Source: Brevibacterium album DSM 18261 (GTDB lineage: Bacteria; Actinomycetota; Actinomycetes; Actinomycetales; Brevibacteriaceae). Taken from it: a stretch of 64,000 nucleotides of DNA. The position numbers and the translations under genes are program-made. The stretch's first letter is position 1. Every line of letters begins with the position of its first letter. The notes beneath the pieces are model-generated. The model made no database searches. It worked only from the letters and a program-made list of their open reading frames with translations, and had not been told where the DNA came from. Of the stretch, positions 16,767 through 24,969 are shown piece after piece. Where the stretch lies: positions 248,001 to 312,000 of the forward strand of contig NZ_AUFJ01000010.1 in assembly GCF_000426445.1 (NCBI RefSeq), given 5' to 3'.

Positions 16767-17957
16767 TCAGGGCTGGTGCGGCGGCGGCTGCGGGACGCCG
16801 CCCTGGCCGCCCTGCTGCTGTCCGCCCTGGTTCTGTGCCCACTGCTGGGCGCGGGCGGCGAGGTCCGCGGCCCGCTGGGCGACGCCCTGGCCGCTCTGCG
16901 CGGCGTTCGCGGCCGCGCGCCGGCTGCGCTCCTCGGCCAGGCGCCGGTCCTGCTCCGCCTTGTGCTCGGCCTCGCGCCGCTGACGCCGGGACTCCTGTTC
17001 GGCGGCGGCGCGCTGATCGAGCTGCGCGTTCGCCGTGCCCTGCTCGTTCGCCTGTGCGGAGAACAGGGAGTTGCGCACCTCGGCGGCCATGTCACCCAGG
17101 CCTCCGGGATTGGAGGGCATGAAGAGGACGTTCGAGCGCCCTGAGCGCGAGACCTCCTGCATCGTGTCGAAGTACTGGGTCATCATGAGCAGCTGCTCGG
17201 CCGATTCGCTGATGCCGACCTCGCGCAGGCGCTCGTACTGCTCCGCGATGCCGTCGGCGATCGCCTTGCGCTGAGCAGCGACGCCCTCACCGTGCAGACG
17301 CATGGCCTCGGCATCGGCCTCGGCCTGCGTGACGCGCTTGATCTTGTCCGCCTCGGCCAGGGACTGCGCGGCCACGCGATCGCGCTGTGCGGCGTTGATC
17401 GAGTTCATGGAATCGCGTACGCGGGCGTCCGGCGAGATGTCCGTGACGAGGGTGTTGACGATCCGGAAGCCGTAGGCGGCCATCGACTGCGAGAGTCGCT
17501 GCTCGACATTGTGCGCGATGTCGTCCTTCGACTCGAACGCGGAGTCGAGGGTGAGCGAGGACAGCGCCGAACGCACCGTGTCGAACACATAGGAGCGGAT
17601 CTGCTCCTCCGGGTTCGCCAGGCGGTAGTACGCGTCGACGACGCTGTCCTCGTTGACGACGTACTGCACGGCGACGGGGACGTTGACGAAGACGTTGTCC
17701 TTGGTCTTCGACTCGATGTCGACCCCCAGCTGCTGCACGCGCAGGGAGATGGGCCGCGTCGTGGTCTCGATGAACGGGGCCTTCGTGTTGAGCCCCGGGC
17801 GCGCGACCTTCTTGAACTTGCCGAACCTCTCGACGATGACGTTCTCCTGCGTCTTCACCGTGAAGAAGACCGAGGTGCGCAGACCGCTGAAGAGGAGGAC
17901 GGCGACCACGAGCAGGACGACGACGAGGCCGATGCCCAGGCCGAAGACGGCTTCCAT
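16767..17957 (-). CDS. SPFH/stomatin-like membrane protein
   Basis: A 396-residue protein of the SPFH (stomatin/prohibitin/flotillin) superfamily. One transmembrane helix (about residues 5-27) is followed by the band-7 domain: VIVERFGKFKKVARPGLN, then the conserved SLRVQQLGVDIESKTKDNVFV segment. After about residue 200 comes a coiled coil (QRDRVAAQSLAEADKIKRVTQ-like), then a charged, Gln- and Pro-rich tail. Such proteins form membrane scaffolds that organise or protect membrane protein complexes. AGGAG stands 8 nt before the ATG at 17957. It lies 15 bp downstream of the thiol peroxidase gene on the same strand and may be cotranscribed. No adjacent NfeD partner is seen. Confidence 0.9.
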   Translation of the reverse strand: MEAVFGLGIGLVVVLLVVAVLLFSGLRTSVFFTVKTQENVIVERFGKFKKVARPGLNTKAPFIETTTRPISLRVQQLGVDIESKTKDNVFVNVPVAVQYVVNEDSVVDAYYRLANPEEQIRSYVFDTVRSALSSLTLDSAFESKDDIAHNVEQRLSQSMAAYGFRIVNTLVTDISPDARVRDSMNSINAAQRDRVAAQSLAEADKIKRVTQAEADAEAMRLHGEGVAAQRKAIADGIAEQYERLREVGISESAEQLLMMTQYFDTMQEVSRSGRSNVLFMPSNPGGLGDMAAEVRNSLFSAQANEQGTANAQLDQRAAAEQESRRQRREAEHKAEQDRRLAEERSRRAAANAAQSGQGVAQRAADLAARAQQWAQNQGGQQQGGQGGVPQPPPHQP

Positions 17958-17971
17958 GAGGCGTGCTCCTC

Positions 17972-18469
17972 TCAGCTCAGCGCGGCGACAGCGGCGTCGT
18001 AGTCGGGCTCCTGGGTGATCTCCGGGACCAGCTGGGTGTGGAGGACGGTGCCCTCGGCATCGAGGACGATCACCGCACGGCCGAGCAGGCCTGCCATGGG
18101 ACCGTCCGCCAGCTGGATGCCGTAGTCGGTGCCGAAGTCCGAGCGGAAGGCGGAGCCGGTGACCACGGCATCGAGCCCCTCGGCCCCGCAGAACCGGGCC
18201 TGGGCGAACGGCAGGTCCTTCGAGGCGCACACCACCACGGTGTTCTCGAGGGAAGAGGCGAGCTCGTTGAACTTCCGCACGCTTGCGGCGCACACGCCGG
18301 TGTCGACGCTGGGGAAGATGTTGAGCACGATGCGCCTGCCCGCGAAGTCGGCGCTCGTGACATCGGAGAGGTCCTGTCCCGTGAGGGTGAAGGCCGGGGC
18401 CTTCTCCCCCTCTGCCGGGAGCGTGCCTGCGGTCTGGACGGGGGATCCCTTGAGTGCGGTTTCAGCCAT
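17972..18469 (-). CDS. tpx: Thiol peroxidase (atypical 2-Cys peroxiredoxin)
   Basis: A 165-residue peroxiredoxin, exactly Tpx length. The peroxidatic cysteine lies in PSVDTGVC (about residue 60) and the resolving cysteine in ARFCGAEG (about residue 95). The spacing and the [11 protein letters not shown] opening are Tpx-specific. It reduces hydrogen and alkyl peroxides with thioredoxin. The ATG at 18469 is preceded by GAGG. An iron box 47 bp upstream, between this gene and the divergent siderophore-interacting gene, could affect both promoters. Confidence 0.93.
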   Translation of the reverse strand: MAETALKGSPVQTAGTLPAEGEKAPAFTLTGQDLSDVTSADFAGRRIVLNIFPSVDTGVCAASVRKFNELASSLENTVVVCASKDLPFAQARFCGAEGLDAVVTGSAFRSDFGTDYGIQLADGPMAGLLGRAVIVLDAEGTVLHTQLVPEITQEPDYDAAVAALS

Positions 18470-18515
18470 GTCCTCATCCTTGTGCATCACCCGGCCGCAG
18501 GGCAAGGGCAGTCCC

Positions 18516-18546
18516 CTTAGGCATGCCTAAGCCGATGGTCTAGGCT
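18516..18546 (+). promoter_or_regulatory. DtxR/IdeR iron box and -10 of the siderophore-interacting gene
   Basis: The perfect palindrome CTTAGGCATGCCTAAG (18516-18531) matches the core of the DtxR/IdeR operator. TAGGCT (18541-18546) is a good -10 box, and the expected -35 position falls inside the palindrome, so the repressor would block the polymerase directly when iron is plentiful. Confidence 0.75.
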
Positions 18547-18606
18547 GGACGCGGAATCGGTGGGCACCGTCCCTCCGCCGCCTCGCAGAAGGACTCAGAA
18601 CTCCCC

Positions 18607-19425
18607 ATGGCCGCACCCGCCCGTCCGCCCCGCCCGCAGCACGTCATGGAGGTCGTCTCCCGCGAGCGCATCAGCCCTTCGCTCGTGCGCCTCGTGGTCG
18701 GCGGGGACGGCTTCGACAGCTTCGCGCCCTCGGAGAGCACGGACTCCTATGTGAAGATCGTCTTCGCGAAGCCGGAGCTCGGCCTCACGCCCCCGTACGA
18801 TCTCGCCGCCCTCCGCGAGACGCTCGCGCCCGAGGACATCCCGGTCACCCGCACCTACACGGTGCGCAGCGTCGATGCGAACGCCCGCACCCTCACCCTC
18901 GACTTCGTCGTCCACGGCGACGAGGGCCTCGCCGCGCCCTGGGCCCGCGAGGCCCGGCCCGGCGACCCCATCGTCTTCATGGGCCCCGGCGGCGCGTATG
19001 CCCCGGACCCCGAGGCGGACTGGCACCTGCTGGCCGGGGACGCCTCGGCGATGCCGGCCGTAGCCGCCGCGCTCGAAGCGCTGCCGGCCGACGCGCGCGG
19101 ATATGCCTTCCTCGTCGTCGACCACGCCGACGACCGCCTCGAGCTCCCCCATCCCGCCGGGGTCGAGATCGTGTGGGCCGTCGGCGCCGAGGCCGGAGCG
19201 GCCACCGGCCTCCTCGCGGAGACGATGGTGAGCCGGGACTGGCCCGAGGGGCGGGTGCACGTGTTCGCCCACGGCGAGCGCGAGTCGATCAAGCAGGTCC
19301 GCAGGCTGCTCAAGGAGCGCGGCATCCCGCGCGAGCAGATCTCGATCTCCGGCTACTGGGCACACGGCCGCAATGAGGACCGCTTCCAGTCGGAGAAGCG
19401 AACGGACATCGGCAGGATCGACTGA
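18607..19425 (+). CDS. Siderophore-interacting protein (SIP/ViuB-type ferric reductase)
   Basis: A 272-residue FAD/NAD(P)H-dependent ferric-siderophore reductase. The FAD-binding pattern RTYTVRSVD (about residues 80-88) followed by the HGDEGLAAPWA segment, and the DASAMPAVAAALEALP block of the NAD-binding half, are typical of SIP proteins. It reduces ferric siderophores in the cytosol to release iron. An iron box over the promoter indicates repression by DtxR/IdeR. No siderophore uptake or biosynthesis genes are nearby, so it appears to act alone in this locus. Confidence 0.9.
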   Translation: MAAPARPPRPQHVMEVVSRERISPSLVRLVVGGDGFDSFAPSESTDSYVKIVFAKPELGLTPPYDLAALRETLAPEDIPVTRTYTVRSVDANARTLTLDFVVHGDEGLAAPWAREARPGDPIVFMGPGGAYAPDPEADWHLLAGDASAMPAVAAALEALPADARGYAFLVVDHADDRLELPHPAGVEIVWAVGAEAGAATGLLAETMVSRDWPEGRVHVFAHGERESIKQVRRLLKERGIPREQISISGYWAHGRNEDRFQSEKRTDIGRID

Positions 19426-19455
19426 GGCGATCGCCCGGAGTGCGCACCGGGCCGC

Positions 19456-20364
19456 TCAGGGAGTGGGTGTGCCCCCGTTGACGTGCAGCGTCTCCCCGAT
19501 GACGTAGCTGGACTCGGCGGAGGTGAGGAAGACGTAGGCGGGCGCGAGCTCGGTGGGCTGGCCCGCCCGGCCCAGCGGGGTGCTCTTGCCGAAGTGCGGC
19601 AGTGCCTCCTTGGGCTGGCCGTCCGAGACCTGGAGCGGAGTCCAGATCGGCCCCGGCGCCACCGCATTCACCCGTATGCCGGCGGGGGCGAGCTGCTGGG
19701 CGAGCCCCTTGGTGAAGTTGTTGATGGCGGCCTTGGTGGCGGCGTAGTCCAGCAGGTGCTCCGAGGGCTGATAGGCCTGGATCGAGGTCGAGCTCACGAT
19801 CGTGGAGCCCGGCGGCAGGTGCGGGATCGCCGCCTGCGAGACGCGGAAGATCGCCCGGATGTTCGTGTCGAACGTCTCCTGCCACTGCTCATCGCTGAGG
19901 TCCGCGATATCCTCGACGGCGATCTGCCGGCCCGCGTTGTTCACGAGCGCGTCCAGGCCGCCCAGCGCCTCCACGGCTCCGCGCACGAGCTCCTCGCAGT
20001 ACGCGGCGTCCGAGAGATCGCCCGGGAACAGGAAGGCCCTGCGCCCCGCGTCCTCGACGACCCTCCTGATGTCCTGCGCGTCCGCCTCCTCCTCCGGGAG
20101 GTAGGCGAGCGCCACGTCTGCCCCCTCGCGGGCGAAGGCGATCGCGATCGCGGCGCCGATCCCGGAGTCGGCTCCCGTGATGAGAGCCTTCCTGCCCTCG
20201 AGGCGGCCGGTGCCGCGGTAGGAGTCGTGACCGCGGTCGGTCTGCGGCACGAGGTCCCGGTCGAGTCCGGGTTCGGGCTGGTCCTGCACGGGCGGGGTGA
20301 TGTCGGGGAAGCGGGTGACGGGGTTCTGGAAGGTCAGCTGGTCGCTGCCGGTGCTGGGGTTCAT
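19456..20364 (-). CDS. General-stress-type short-chain dehydrogenase
   Basis: A 302-residue SDR. The extended N-terminus (about 50 residues, PGLDRDLVPQTDRG) before the nucleotide-binding TGADSGIG is characteristic of the YhdF/YdaD/YghA stress branch. The catalytic serine is in IVSSTS and the YxxxK motif reads YAATK. The coenzyme is probably NADP. It faces the siderophore-interacting gene (30 bp apart). The family is usually induced by general stress; the substrate is unknown. Confidence 0.88.
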   Translation of the reverse strand: MNPSTGSDQLTFQNPVTRFPDITPPVQDQPEPGLDRDLVPQTDRGHDSYRGTGRLEGRKALITGADSGIGAAIAIAFAREGADVALAYLPEEEADAQDIRRVVEDAGRRAFLFPGDLSDAAYCEELVRGAVEALGGLDALVNNAGRQIAVEDIADLSDEQWQETFDTNIRAIFRVSQAAIPHLPPGSTIVSSTSIQAYQPSEHLLDYAATKAAINNFTKGLAQQLAPAGIRVNAVAPGPIWTPLQVSDGQPKEALPHFGKSTPLGRAGQPTELAPAYVFLTSAESSYVIGETLHVNGGTPTP

Positions 20365-20401
20365 CGTCGTGTCCTCTCCTTCGTCCTCTCATCTCCGGAA
20401 G

Positions 20402-20418
20402 GGCTCTCCCGGAGAGCC
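20402..20418 (-). terminator. Possible terminator after the CocE-like gene
   Basis: GGCTCT pairs with AGAGCC around a CCCGG loop (20402-20418), 30 bp past the hydrolase stop and before the SDR start. No U-tract is present. Confidence 0.35.
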
Positions 20419-20447
20419 TTGTGCGGCGGGCACCCTGCCCCGCTCTC

Positions 20448-22502
20448 TCAGACGAGATCGCGGGGGATGTCACGCTGCCAGCTCTGCGAGTGCACGCGCG
20501 GATCGCCGCGCTCGGCGTCGAGCTCGTAGGCGTCGAGCTGCGCGGCGATGCGGAACGCCTCTCGCGTCGAGGTGAGCACGGTGCGGGTCACGACCTCGAC
20601 CCGCCAGCCGTCCCGCTCGATGCGGCGGACGGTGCGGGTCTCGCCGCGGACCGAGTCGACGTCGTTCCAGCGGAAGCTGAACCACTCGTCCGTCGCGCGT
20701 CGCACGACCGTGCCCGTCTCCTCGATGCGGAAGGCACCCTGGTCGTTGATGATCTCGAGGGTGGAGACGTCCGTGGCGAGATCGCGGATCACGCGCCACT
20801 GGTGGTCTCCGGCCGCGAGCCTCTCGACCTCGAGCTCCGGGGCGGCCTCGGGCGGGCCGAACTCCCGCAGCCTCCCGTCCTGCGGCTGCGGCCGGCGGAC
20901 CGGCAGGAGCAGACGGCTCGTCCCCGTCGTCACTGTGAGGGCCGCCGCCTCCGGCGAGGGCCACACGAGCGGCCAGTACGAGGAGGACAGCGAGAGGCGG
21001 ATGCGATGGCCTGCGGGGAAGCGCTGCGCGATCCCGTTGAGCGGCACCCTCACGCGGTACCGCTTCCCGGGCTCCAGCCGCTGCGGGAACTCGCTGCCGT
21101 CGCGGTGCGTGAGGTTGAGGACCCCGTACGTCACCCGCGTGGCCTCGCCGTCGGGGTTCACGTCCGAGAGCCGGGCGGCCAGCTGCGCGACGGGCCGGTC
21201 GGAGGCGACCTCGATCTCCAGGGAGGCCAGCCCGCAGACCTCCGCATCGCGCTCCAGCGGCCGCGTCTCGAAGACGAGCGCGCCGCCGTCCTCCTCGCGC
21301 TGGTCGAACGGGAGATCCGGCGTCGCGGCATAGGACGCCCATTTGCCGGCGAACAGGCCCACGCTCAGCGGCGAGCGGACGGTGATCTCCGCCGGCGCAT
21401 CCGCCGCCTGCGCGGCCTCGGGCGAGTCCTCCGGCACGAGGTGGTGGCCGGTGAGCACGAGGGGACGGTCCTCCACGTTCGCCGAGGGCCAGGACTCCTC
21501 CGCGACCCACCGCCCCGGCCGCTCCCGGTAGGAGGCCTGGGGCGGAACGCTGTCCTGCATCCACACGCGCATCATCGGCTCGTCCATGACGCCGGTGTCC
21601 CGTCCCCTGAGCCAGTGGTCCCACCAGCGCACGACCTCCTGGAGGAAGCCGATGGGAGGACCGGGCACGCCCACGTGGGGATATTTGTGCCCCCACGGGC
21701 CGATGAGCGCCTTCCGCGGCACCTCCAGGTGCTCCATGAGGCGGAAGATCGCATTCGTGTAGCCGTCCGCCCAGCCGCCGACCGCCATCACGGGAACACC
21801 CACCGCACTGTAGTCCTCATTCACGGAGGCCGGCTTCCAGTAGTCGTCGCGGCGCTGATGCGCGAGCCAGGTCTCCAGCCAGAGCCCGCTGCCCCGCAGG
21901 CGCTCGAACCACATGTCCCGCCAGCGGTCCCCCACGACGGCGGGGTCGGGCGGGAGGCTGTTGAAGGCGAACATCACGGTCGCCTCGGACAGGTTGTCCG
22001 CCAGCAGCGCCCCGCCCATGTAGTGCATGTTGTCGACGTACAGGTCGTCCGTCGCCGAGGCGCTCACGACCGCCTTCAGCGCGGGCGGGCGGCGGGCGGC
22101 GAGCTGCAGGCTGTTGAAGCCGCCCCAGGAGATCCCCATCATCCCCACGTTCCCGTCGCACCACGGCTGCTCCGCGAGCCAGGCGATCACGTCCTCGGCG
22201 TCCTCCTGCTCCTGCGGCCGGTACTCGTCCACGAGGACGCCGTCGGAGTCACCGCTGCCGCGCATGTCCACCCGCGCACACACATAGCCGTGACCGGCCA
22301 TGTACGGGTGGTTGAGCGCGTCGCGGGCCCGCGTGCTGTCGCGTTTGCGGTAGGGCAGGTACTCGAGGACCGCCGGCTGCGGACGGCGCTCGGCGGACTC
22401 CGGCAGCCAGAGCCGAGCCGCGAGACGGGCGCCGTCGCGCATCGGTATGAAGACGTTCTCGATCTCGCGGACCTCGTGCGGGAAGTCTGCCACGGTCTGC
22501 AT
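20448..22502 (-). CDS. CocE/NonD-family hydrolase (X-Pro dipeptidyl-peptidase-like)
   Basis: A 684-residue alpha/beta hydrolase. The nucleophile motif GISWGG has serine at about residue 125; the aspartate lies in VGGWADGYTN (about 245) and the histidine in GPWGHKYP (about 275). The C-terminal 350 residues are the jelly-roll domain of the PepX/CocE family, with the typical PVAQLAARLSDVNPDG segment. Known members are acylaminopeptidases, alpha-amino-acid ester hydrolases or cocaine esterases. No signal peptide is seen, so it is cytosolic. It lies 33 bp after an ATP-grasp ligase-like gene on the same strand, suggesting that one makes or marks and the other cleaves a peptide or ester bond. The substrate is unknown. 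Confidence 0.87.
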   Translation of the reverse strand: MQTVADFPHEVREIENVFIPMRDGARLAARLWLPESAERRPQPAVLEYLPYRKRDSTRARDALNHPYMAGHGYVCARVDMRGSGDSDGVLVDEYRPQEQEDAEDVIAWLAEQPWCDGNVGMMGISWGGFNSLQLAARRPPALKAVVSASATDDLYVDNMHYMGGALLADNLSEATVMFAFNSLPPDPAVVGDRWRDMWFERLRGSGLWLETWLAHQRRDDYWKPASVNEDYSAVGVPVMAVGGWADGYTNAIFRLMEHLEVPRKALIGPWGHKYPHVGVPGPPIGFLQEVVRWWDHWLRGRDTGVMDEPMMRVWMQDSVPPQASYRERPGRWVAEESWPSANVEDRPLVLTGHHLVPEDSPEAAQAADAPAEITVRSPLSVGLFAGKWASYAATPDLPFDQREEDGGALVFETRPLERDAEVCGLASLEIEVASDRPVAQLAARLSDVNPDGEATRVTYGVLNLTHRDGSEFPQRLEPGKRYRVRVPLNGIAQRFPAGHRIRLSLSSSYWPLVWPSPEAAALTVTTGTSRLLLPVRRPQPQDGRLREFGPPEAAPELEVERLAAGDHQWRVIRDLATDVSTLEIINDQGAFRIEETGTVVRRATDEWFSFRWNDVDSVRGETRTVRRIERDGWRVEVVTRTVLTSTREAFRIAAQLDAYELDAERGDPRVHSQSWQRDIPRDLV

Positions 22503-22535
22503 TCTCGGACTCCTCTCCTCTCTCCGGTCTGCGTC

Positions 22536-23858
22536 TCAGATCTGCAGCCCCCGCCCCTCCGCCTCGCCGCCGGGCACGGGCTCGAACTCGAAGGGAAGGC
22601 TCGCCGCGATCTCCGCGTGCCGCCTCCCGAGCTCCTCGTGGCTGTCGGCTCCGATGCAGAACTTGCCGACGACGCAGCGATAGCTGTCCTGGGCCGGCAG
22701 CTCCGAGAGCCGGTCCCCCTCCTTCACCTGCGGGGTGAAGACGAGATCGGGGTGCTCCCGGCGGATCCGCTCGATGTCGTCGGCATCCGGGACTCGGGCG
22801 ACGACGGCGTCCTCGTCGTGGAAGACCATGCACTGCCCGGCCACGGCGAAGGCGCCCTCGCCCCGCGCCGGCCTGGGACGGCGGCCGAGGGCCACGTCCA
22901 CGGCCACCTCGTGGTTGGAGGCGCCGTCGACCTTGACGAACAGGTCGCTGTGGGACTGGCTGATCCGCGTGTTCACCTCGATGAGCCACAGCTGGTCGGT
23001 CTCCGCGTCCCACATGAACTCCGCATTGAAGCAGCCGTCGTCGAAGCCGATGTGCTCCAGGTACCTCCCGGTGAGCTCGGTCATCCTGGCCTGGACGTCC
23101 TGCGGGACGCCGCCGGCGGGGTAGTCGAGGCGGTCGAAGCTCGTCCCGGCCGCGTCCTTGTGCATGTCGAAGAAGCCGTGCACGCTGTACTCGCCCCGGC
23201 ACACCGCACCCTCGGGCGCGCACTGGATTCCCTCGACGTACTGCTCCGCGAGGCAGGTGTTGCCGTCCGCGCCGCCGATCTCCTCCGGCAGCTCCACCCG
23301 GGAGAGGACCTCGTTGAAGGCGTCTCCGATGTTCTCGATCTCGGCGCAGATCTCCTCCTGCGCCTCGCGGAACCCGGCCTCGTCCTCGATCCGGAAGCCC
23401 AGATTGGACGAGTGCGCCTTCACCGGCTTGATCCAGAAGGGATAGTCGAGGCCGATCTTCCCCAGTGCGTCCGCATCGAAGGGGTCGAAGGCGGCGAAGG
23501 CGGGCACGCACTCGGGGATGCAGCGCTGCTGCTCAAGCCTGCTCCAGTACTTGTGCTCGCACTTCAGCAGACTGGTGAGGGAAGGTGCGGGAAGGCCGCG
23601 CTCCGCCGCCAGGAGCGGCGCCAGGATGCTCACAGGGAAGTCCCAGTGCGCGATGATCGCGTCGACCGAGCCGTCGAACGCCTCCAGCTCCTCCCGCGCG
23701 GCCTCCAGCAGGCCGGCGAAGTCGACCGTGTGCGTGTTGACCAGCGTCTCGCAGTCGAGGAGGCCGTGGAAGGCGAAGCCCTCGGCCCCGCGGATGGTCT
23801 TGAGCTCTCTGCGCTGCTCGTCCGTCAGCGCCAGGACGAAGATGTTCGGGGATCCCAC
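22536..23858 (-). CDS. ATP-grasp superfamily enzyme
   Basis: A 440-residue protein with the ATP-grasp fold. The lysine-bearing strand is in YPFWIKPVKAHSSNLGFRI (about residues 130-150). The metal-binding pair lies in FNAEFMWDAE and LIEVNTRISQ (about residues 270-295), close to those of amino-acid ligases. ATP-grasp enzymes join a carboxylate to an amine or thiol through an acyl-phosphate; the substrate is unknown. The GTG at 23858 is chosen because no better in-frame start is near and the preceding sequence has GAGGAAAG; the alternatives are unsupported. It precedes the CocE-like hydrolase by 33 bp. Upstream lie a TTGTGC-N17-TACCGT promoter and a CAAG-N4-CTTG palindrome. Confidence 0.8.
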   Translation of the reverse strand: MGSPNIFVLALTDEQRRELKTIRGAEGFAFHGLLDCETLVNTHTVDFAGLLEAAREELEAFDGSVDAIIAHWDFPVSILAPLLAAERGLPAPSLTSLLKCEHKYWSRLEQQRCIPECVPAFAAFDPFDADALGKIGLDYPFWIKPVKAHSSNLGFRIEDEAGFREAQEEICAEIENIGDAFNEVLSRVELPEEIGGADGNTCLAEQYVEGIQCAPEGAVCRGEYSVHGFFDMHKDAAGTSFDRLDYPAGGVPQDVQARMTELTGRYLEHIGFDDGCFNAEFMWDAETDQLWLIEVNTRISQSHSDLFVKVDGASNHEVAVDVALGRRPRPARGEGAFAVAGQCMVFHDEDAVVARVPDADDIERIRREHPDLVFTPQVKEGDRLSELPAQDSYRCVVGKFCIGADSHEELGRRHAEIAASLPFEFEPVPGGEAEGRGLQI

Positions 23859-23909
23859 ATCGCTCTCACTTTCCTCGTGGCTGTCCCAGGAACGTCCCGG
23901 GACCCGTCG

Positions 23910-23928
23910 CAAGAACAAGTCTCCTTGT
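23910..23928 (-). promoter_or_regulatory. CAAG-N4-CTTG palindrome upstream of the ATP-grasp gene
   Basis: ACAAG-TCTC-CTTGT at 23915-23928 plus a further CAAG at 23910-23913, so the minus strand reads CTTGTTCTTG at its downstream edge. It is 52-70 bp from the GTG and just beyond the TACCGT box. Confidence 0.45.
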
Positions 23929-23935
23929 GATCTCA

Positions 23936-23964
23936 ACGGTATTCCCCACGCACTGCGAGCACAA
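23936..23964 (-). promoter_or_regulatory. Promoter of the ATP-grasp gene
   Basis: On the minus strand TTGTGC (23959-23964) and TACCGT (23936-23941) are separated by 17 nt. The same TACCGT -10 box precedes the catalase and the small stress gene. Confidence 0.45.
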
Positions 23965-23974
23965 TGCCCCGCCG

Positions 23975-24391
23975 CTACCCGTCCTCCGGACCCCGCCCCG
24001 CATCGAAGCGCTCCCGGTATCGCGCCTCGGCCTCCTCCAGCAGCGCGTCCGACAGCCGCGCGCGGTACCGGCACCGGACCAGCAGCGGCTCGCAGTCCGG
24101 ACCGCGCCCCACGAACTCGCCCGTGAGCACCCAGGCGCTGCGCCCGGGGTTCCTCTCGCCGAGGTGCTTGTACTGGCACAGCTGCCTGGCCATCCAGTCG
24201 GCGAGCGGACGCGTCCACCACTCCTCGGGGAGCAGGGGGTTCACGGACAGGCCGGGAAGCTCCAGACCGCTCTCCGTGTCGATCGAACCGCCGGCCTCAT
24301 CCGCCTCGGGGCCCTCCGAGTACCTCACGTGGACCGGCGGCAGCTCCGCGGCCATGCGCTCGAGCTCCGCGATCGTCTCCACCACCCGCAT
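23975..24391 (-). CDS. DUF6098 family protein
   Basis: A 138-residue protein that I recognise as DUF6098, an actinobacterial family without a known function. Clear family blocks are RVVETIAELERMA, HVRYSEGPEADE, the SGLELPGLSVNPL motif, WWTRPLADWMARQLCQY and GRGPDCEPLL. No transmembrane segment or signal peptide is present. The ATG at 24391 is used because GGAG lies 8 nt upstream; an ATG at 24415 has no ribosome-binding site. A CAAG-N4-CTTG palindrome lies 41-58 bp upstream in the divergent region with the lipoprotein gene. Confidence 0.8.
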   Translation of the reverse strand: MRVVETIAELERMAAELPPVHVRYSEGPEADEAGGSIDTESGLELPGLSVNPLLPEEWWTRPLADWMARQLCQYKHLGERNPGRSAWVLTGEFVGRGPDCEPLLVRCRYRARLSDALLEEAEARYRERFDAGRGPEDG

Positions 24392-24431
24392 GCGCGCCAC
24401 TCCTCGGACTCTCACAGGGAAGAACTCCTGA

Positions 24432-24449
24432 CAAGAACAAGGTTACTTG
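24432..24449. promoter_or_regulatory. CAAG-N4-CTTG palindrome between DUF6098 and the 24.5-kb operon
   Basis: CAAG-GTTA-CTTG (24438-24449) plus CAAG at 24432-24435. The minus strand reads CTTGTTCTTG, identical over ten bases to the site in front of the ATP-grasp gene. It lies 14 bp from the plus-strand operon start and 41 bp from the DUF6098 start, so it could control both. Confidence 0.45.
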
Positions 24450-24462
24450 CAACACTGGGGAT

Positions 24463-24969
24463 ATGGGCAGTCTTCGCGCACTCACAGCACTCCTGCTCGC
24501 CCTGAGCCTGAGCGGCTGCGGCCTCTCCGTCCCCGCCGACCCGGAGGGCACCCTGGACGGAGCACGCGGCGGAGAGCTCCTGGTGGGCGTCTCCCACAGC
24601 CCGCCGTGGACGGATGCCCGCGGCTTCGCGCCCGCCGGGACGGAGCCGGAGCTCGTCCGGAGCTTCGCCGCCTCGCTCGATGCCCGCATCGAGTGGGAGG
24701 TCTCCGGAGAGGAGCACCTCATGAGCAGGCTGGAGGAGGGAGAGCTCGACATCGTCGTCGGCGGACTCACCGCGGACTCCCCCTGGACCTCGCAGGCCGC
24801 GCTCACCACGGACTACGCGGAGGCGACCGGACCCGGAGGGCGGACGGAGAAGCACGTCATGGCCGTCCGCATGGGCGAGAACGCACTGCTCACCGCACTC
24901 GAACGCCACCTGCTCTCGCCCGAGGCGCAGGGGACGGTCCGGGAATCGGGACTGGAGACATCGCGATGA
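24463..24969 (+). CDS. Short solute-binding-protein-like lipoprotein
   Basis: A 168-residue exported lipoprotein. The signal peptide ends in the lipobox LSGC (about residue 19). The following sequence resembles the first half of the family-3 solute-binding fold: ELLVGVSHSPPWTD, then GTEPELVRSFAASL and MSRLEEGELDIVVGGLT. At 168 residues it is about 90 short of usual length, and the second lobe is mostly missing, so it may sense rather than transport. No ABC permease or ATPase is nearby. Its stop overlaps the next gene (ATGA), making it the first gene of a six-gene coupled operon with a cation diffusion facilitator. Confidence 0.72.
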   Translation: MGSLRALTALLLALSLSGCGLSVPADPEGTLDGARGGELLVGVSHSPPWTDARGFAPAGTEPELVRSFAASLDARIEWEVSGEEHLMSRLEEGELDIVVGGLTADSPWTSQAALTTDYAEATGPGGRTEKHVMAVRMGENALLTALERHLLSPEAQGTVRESGLETSR

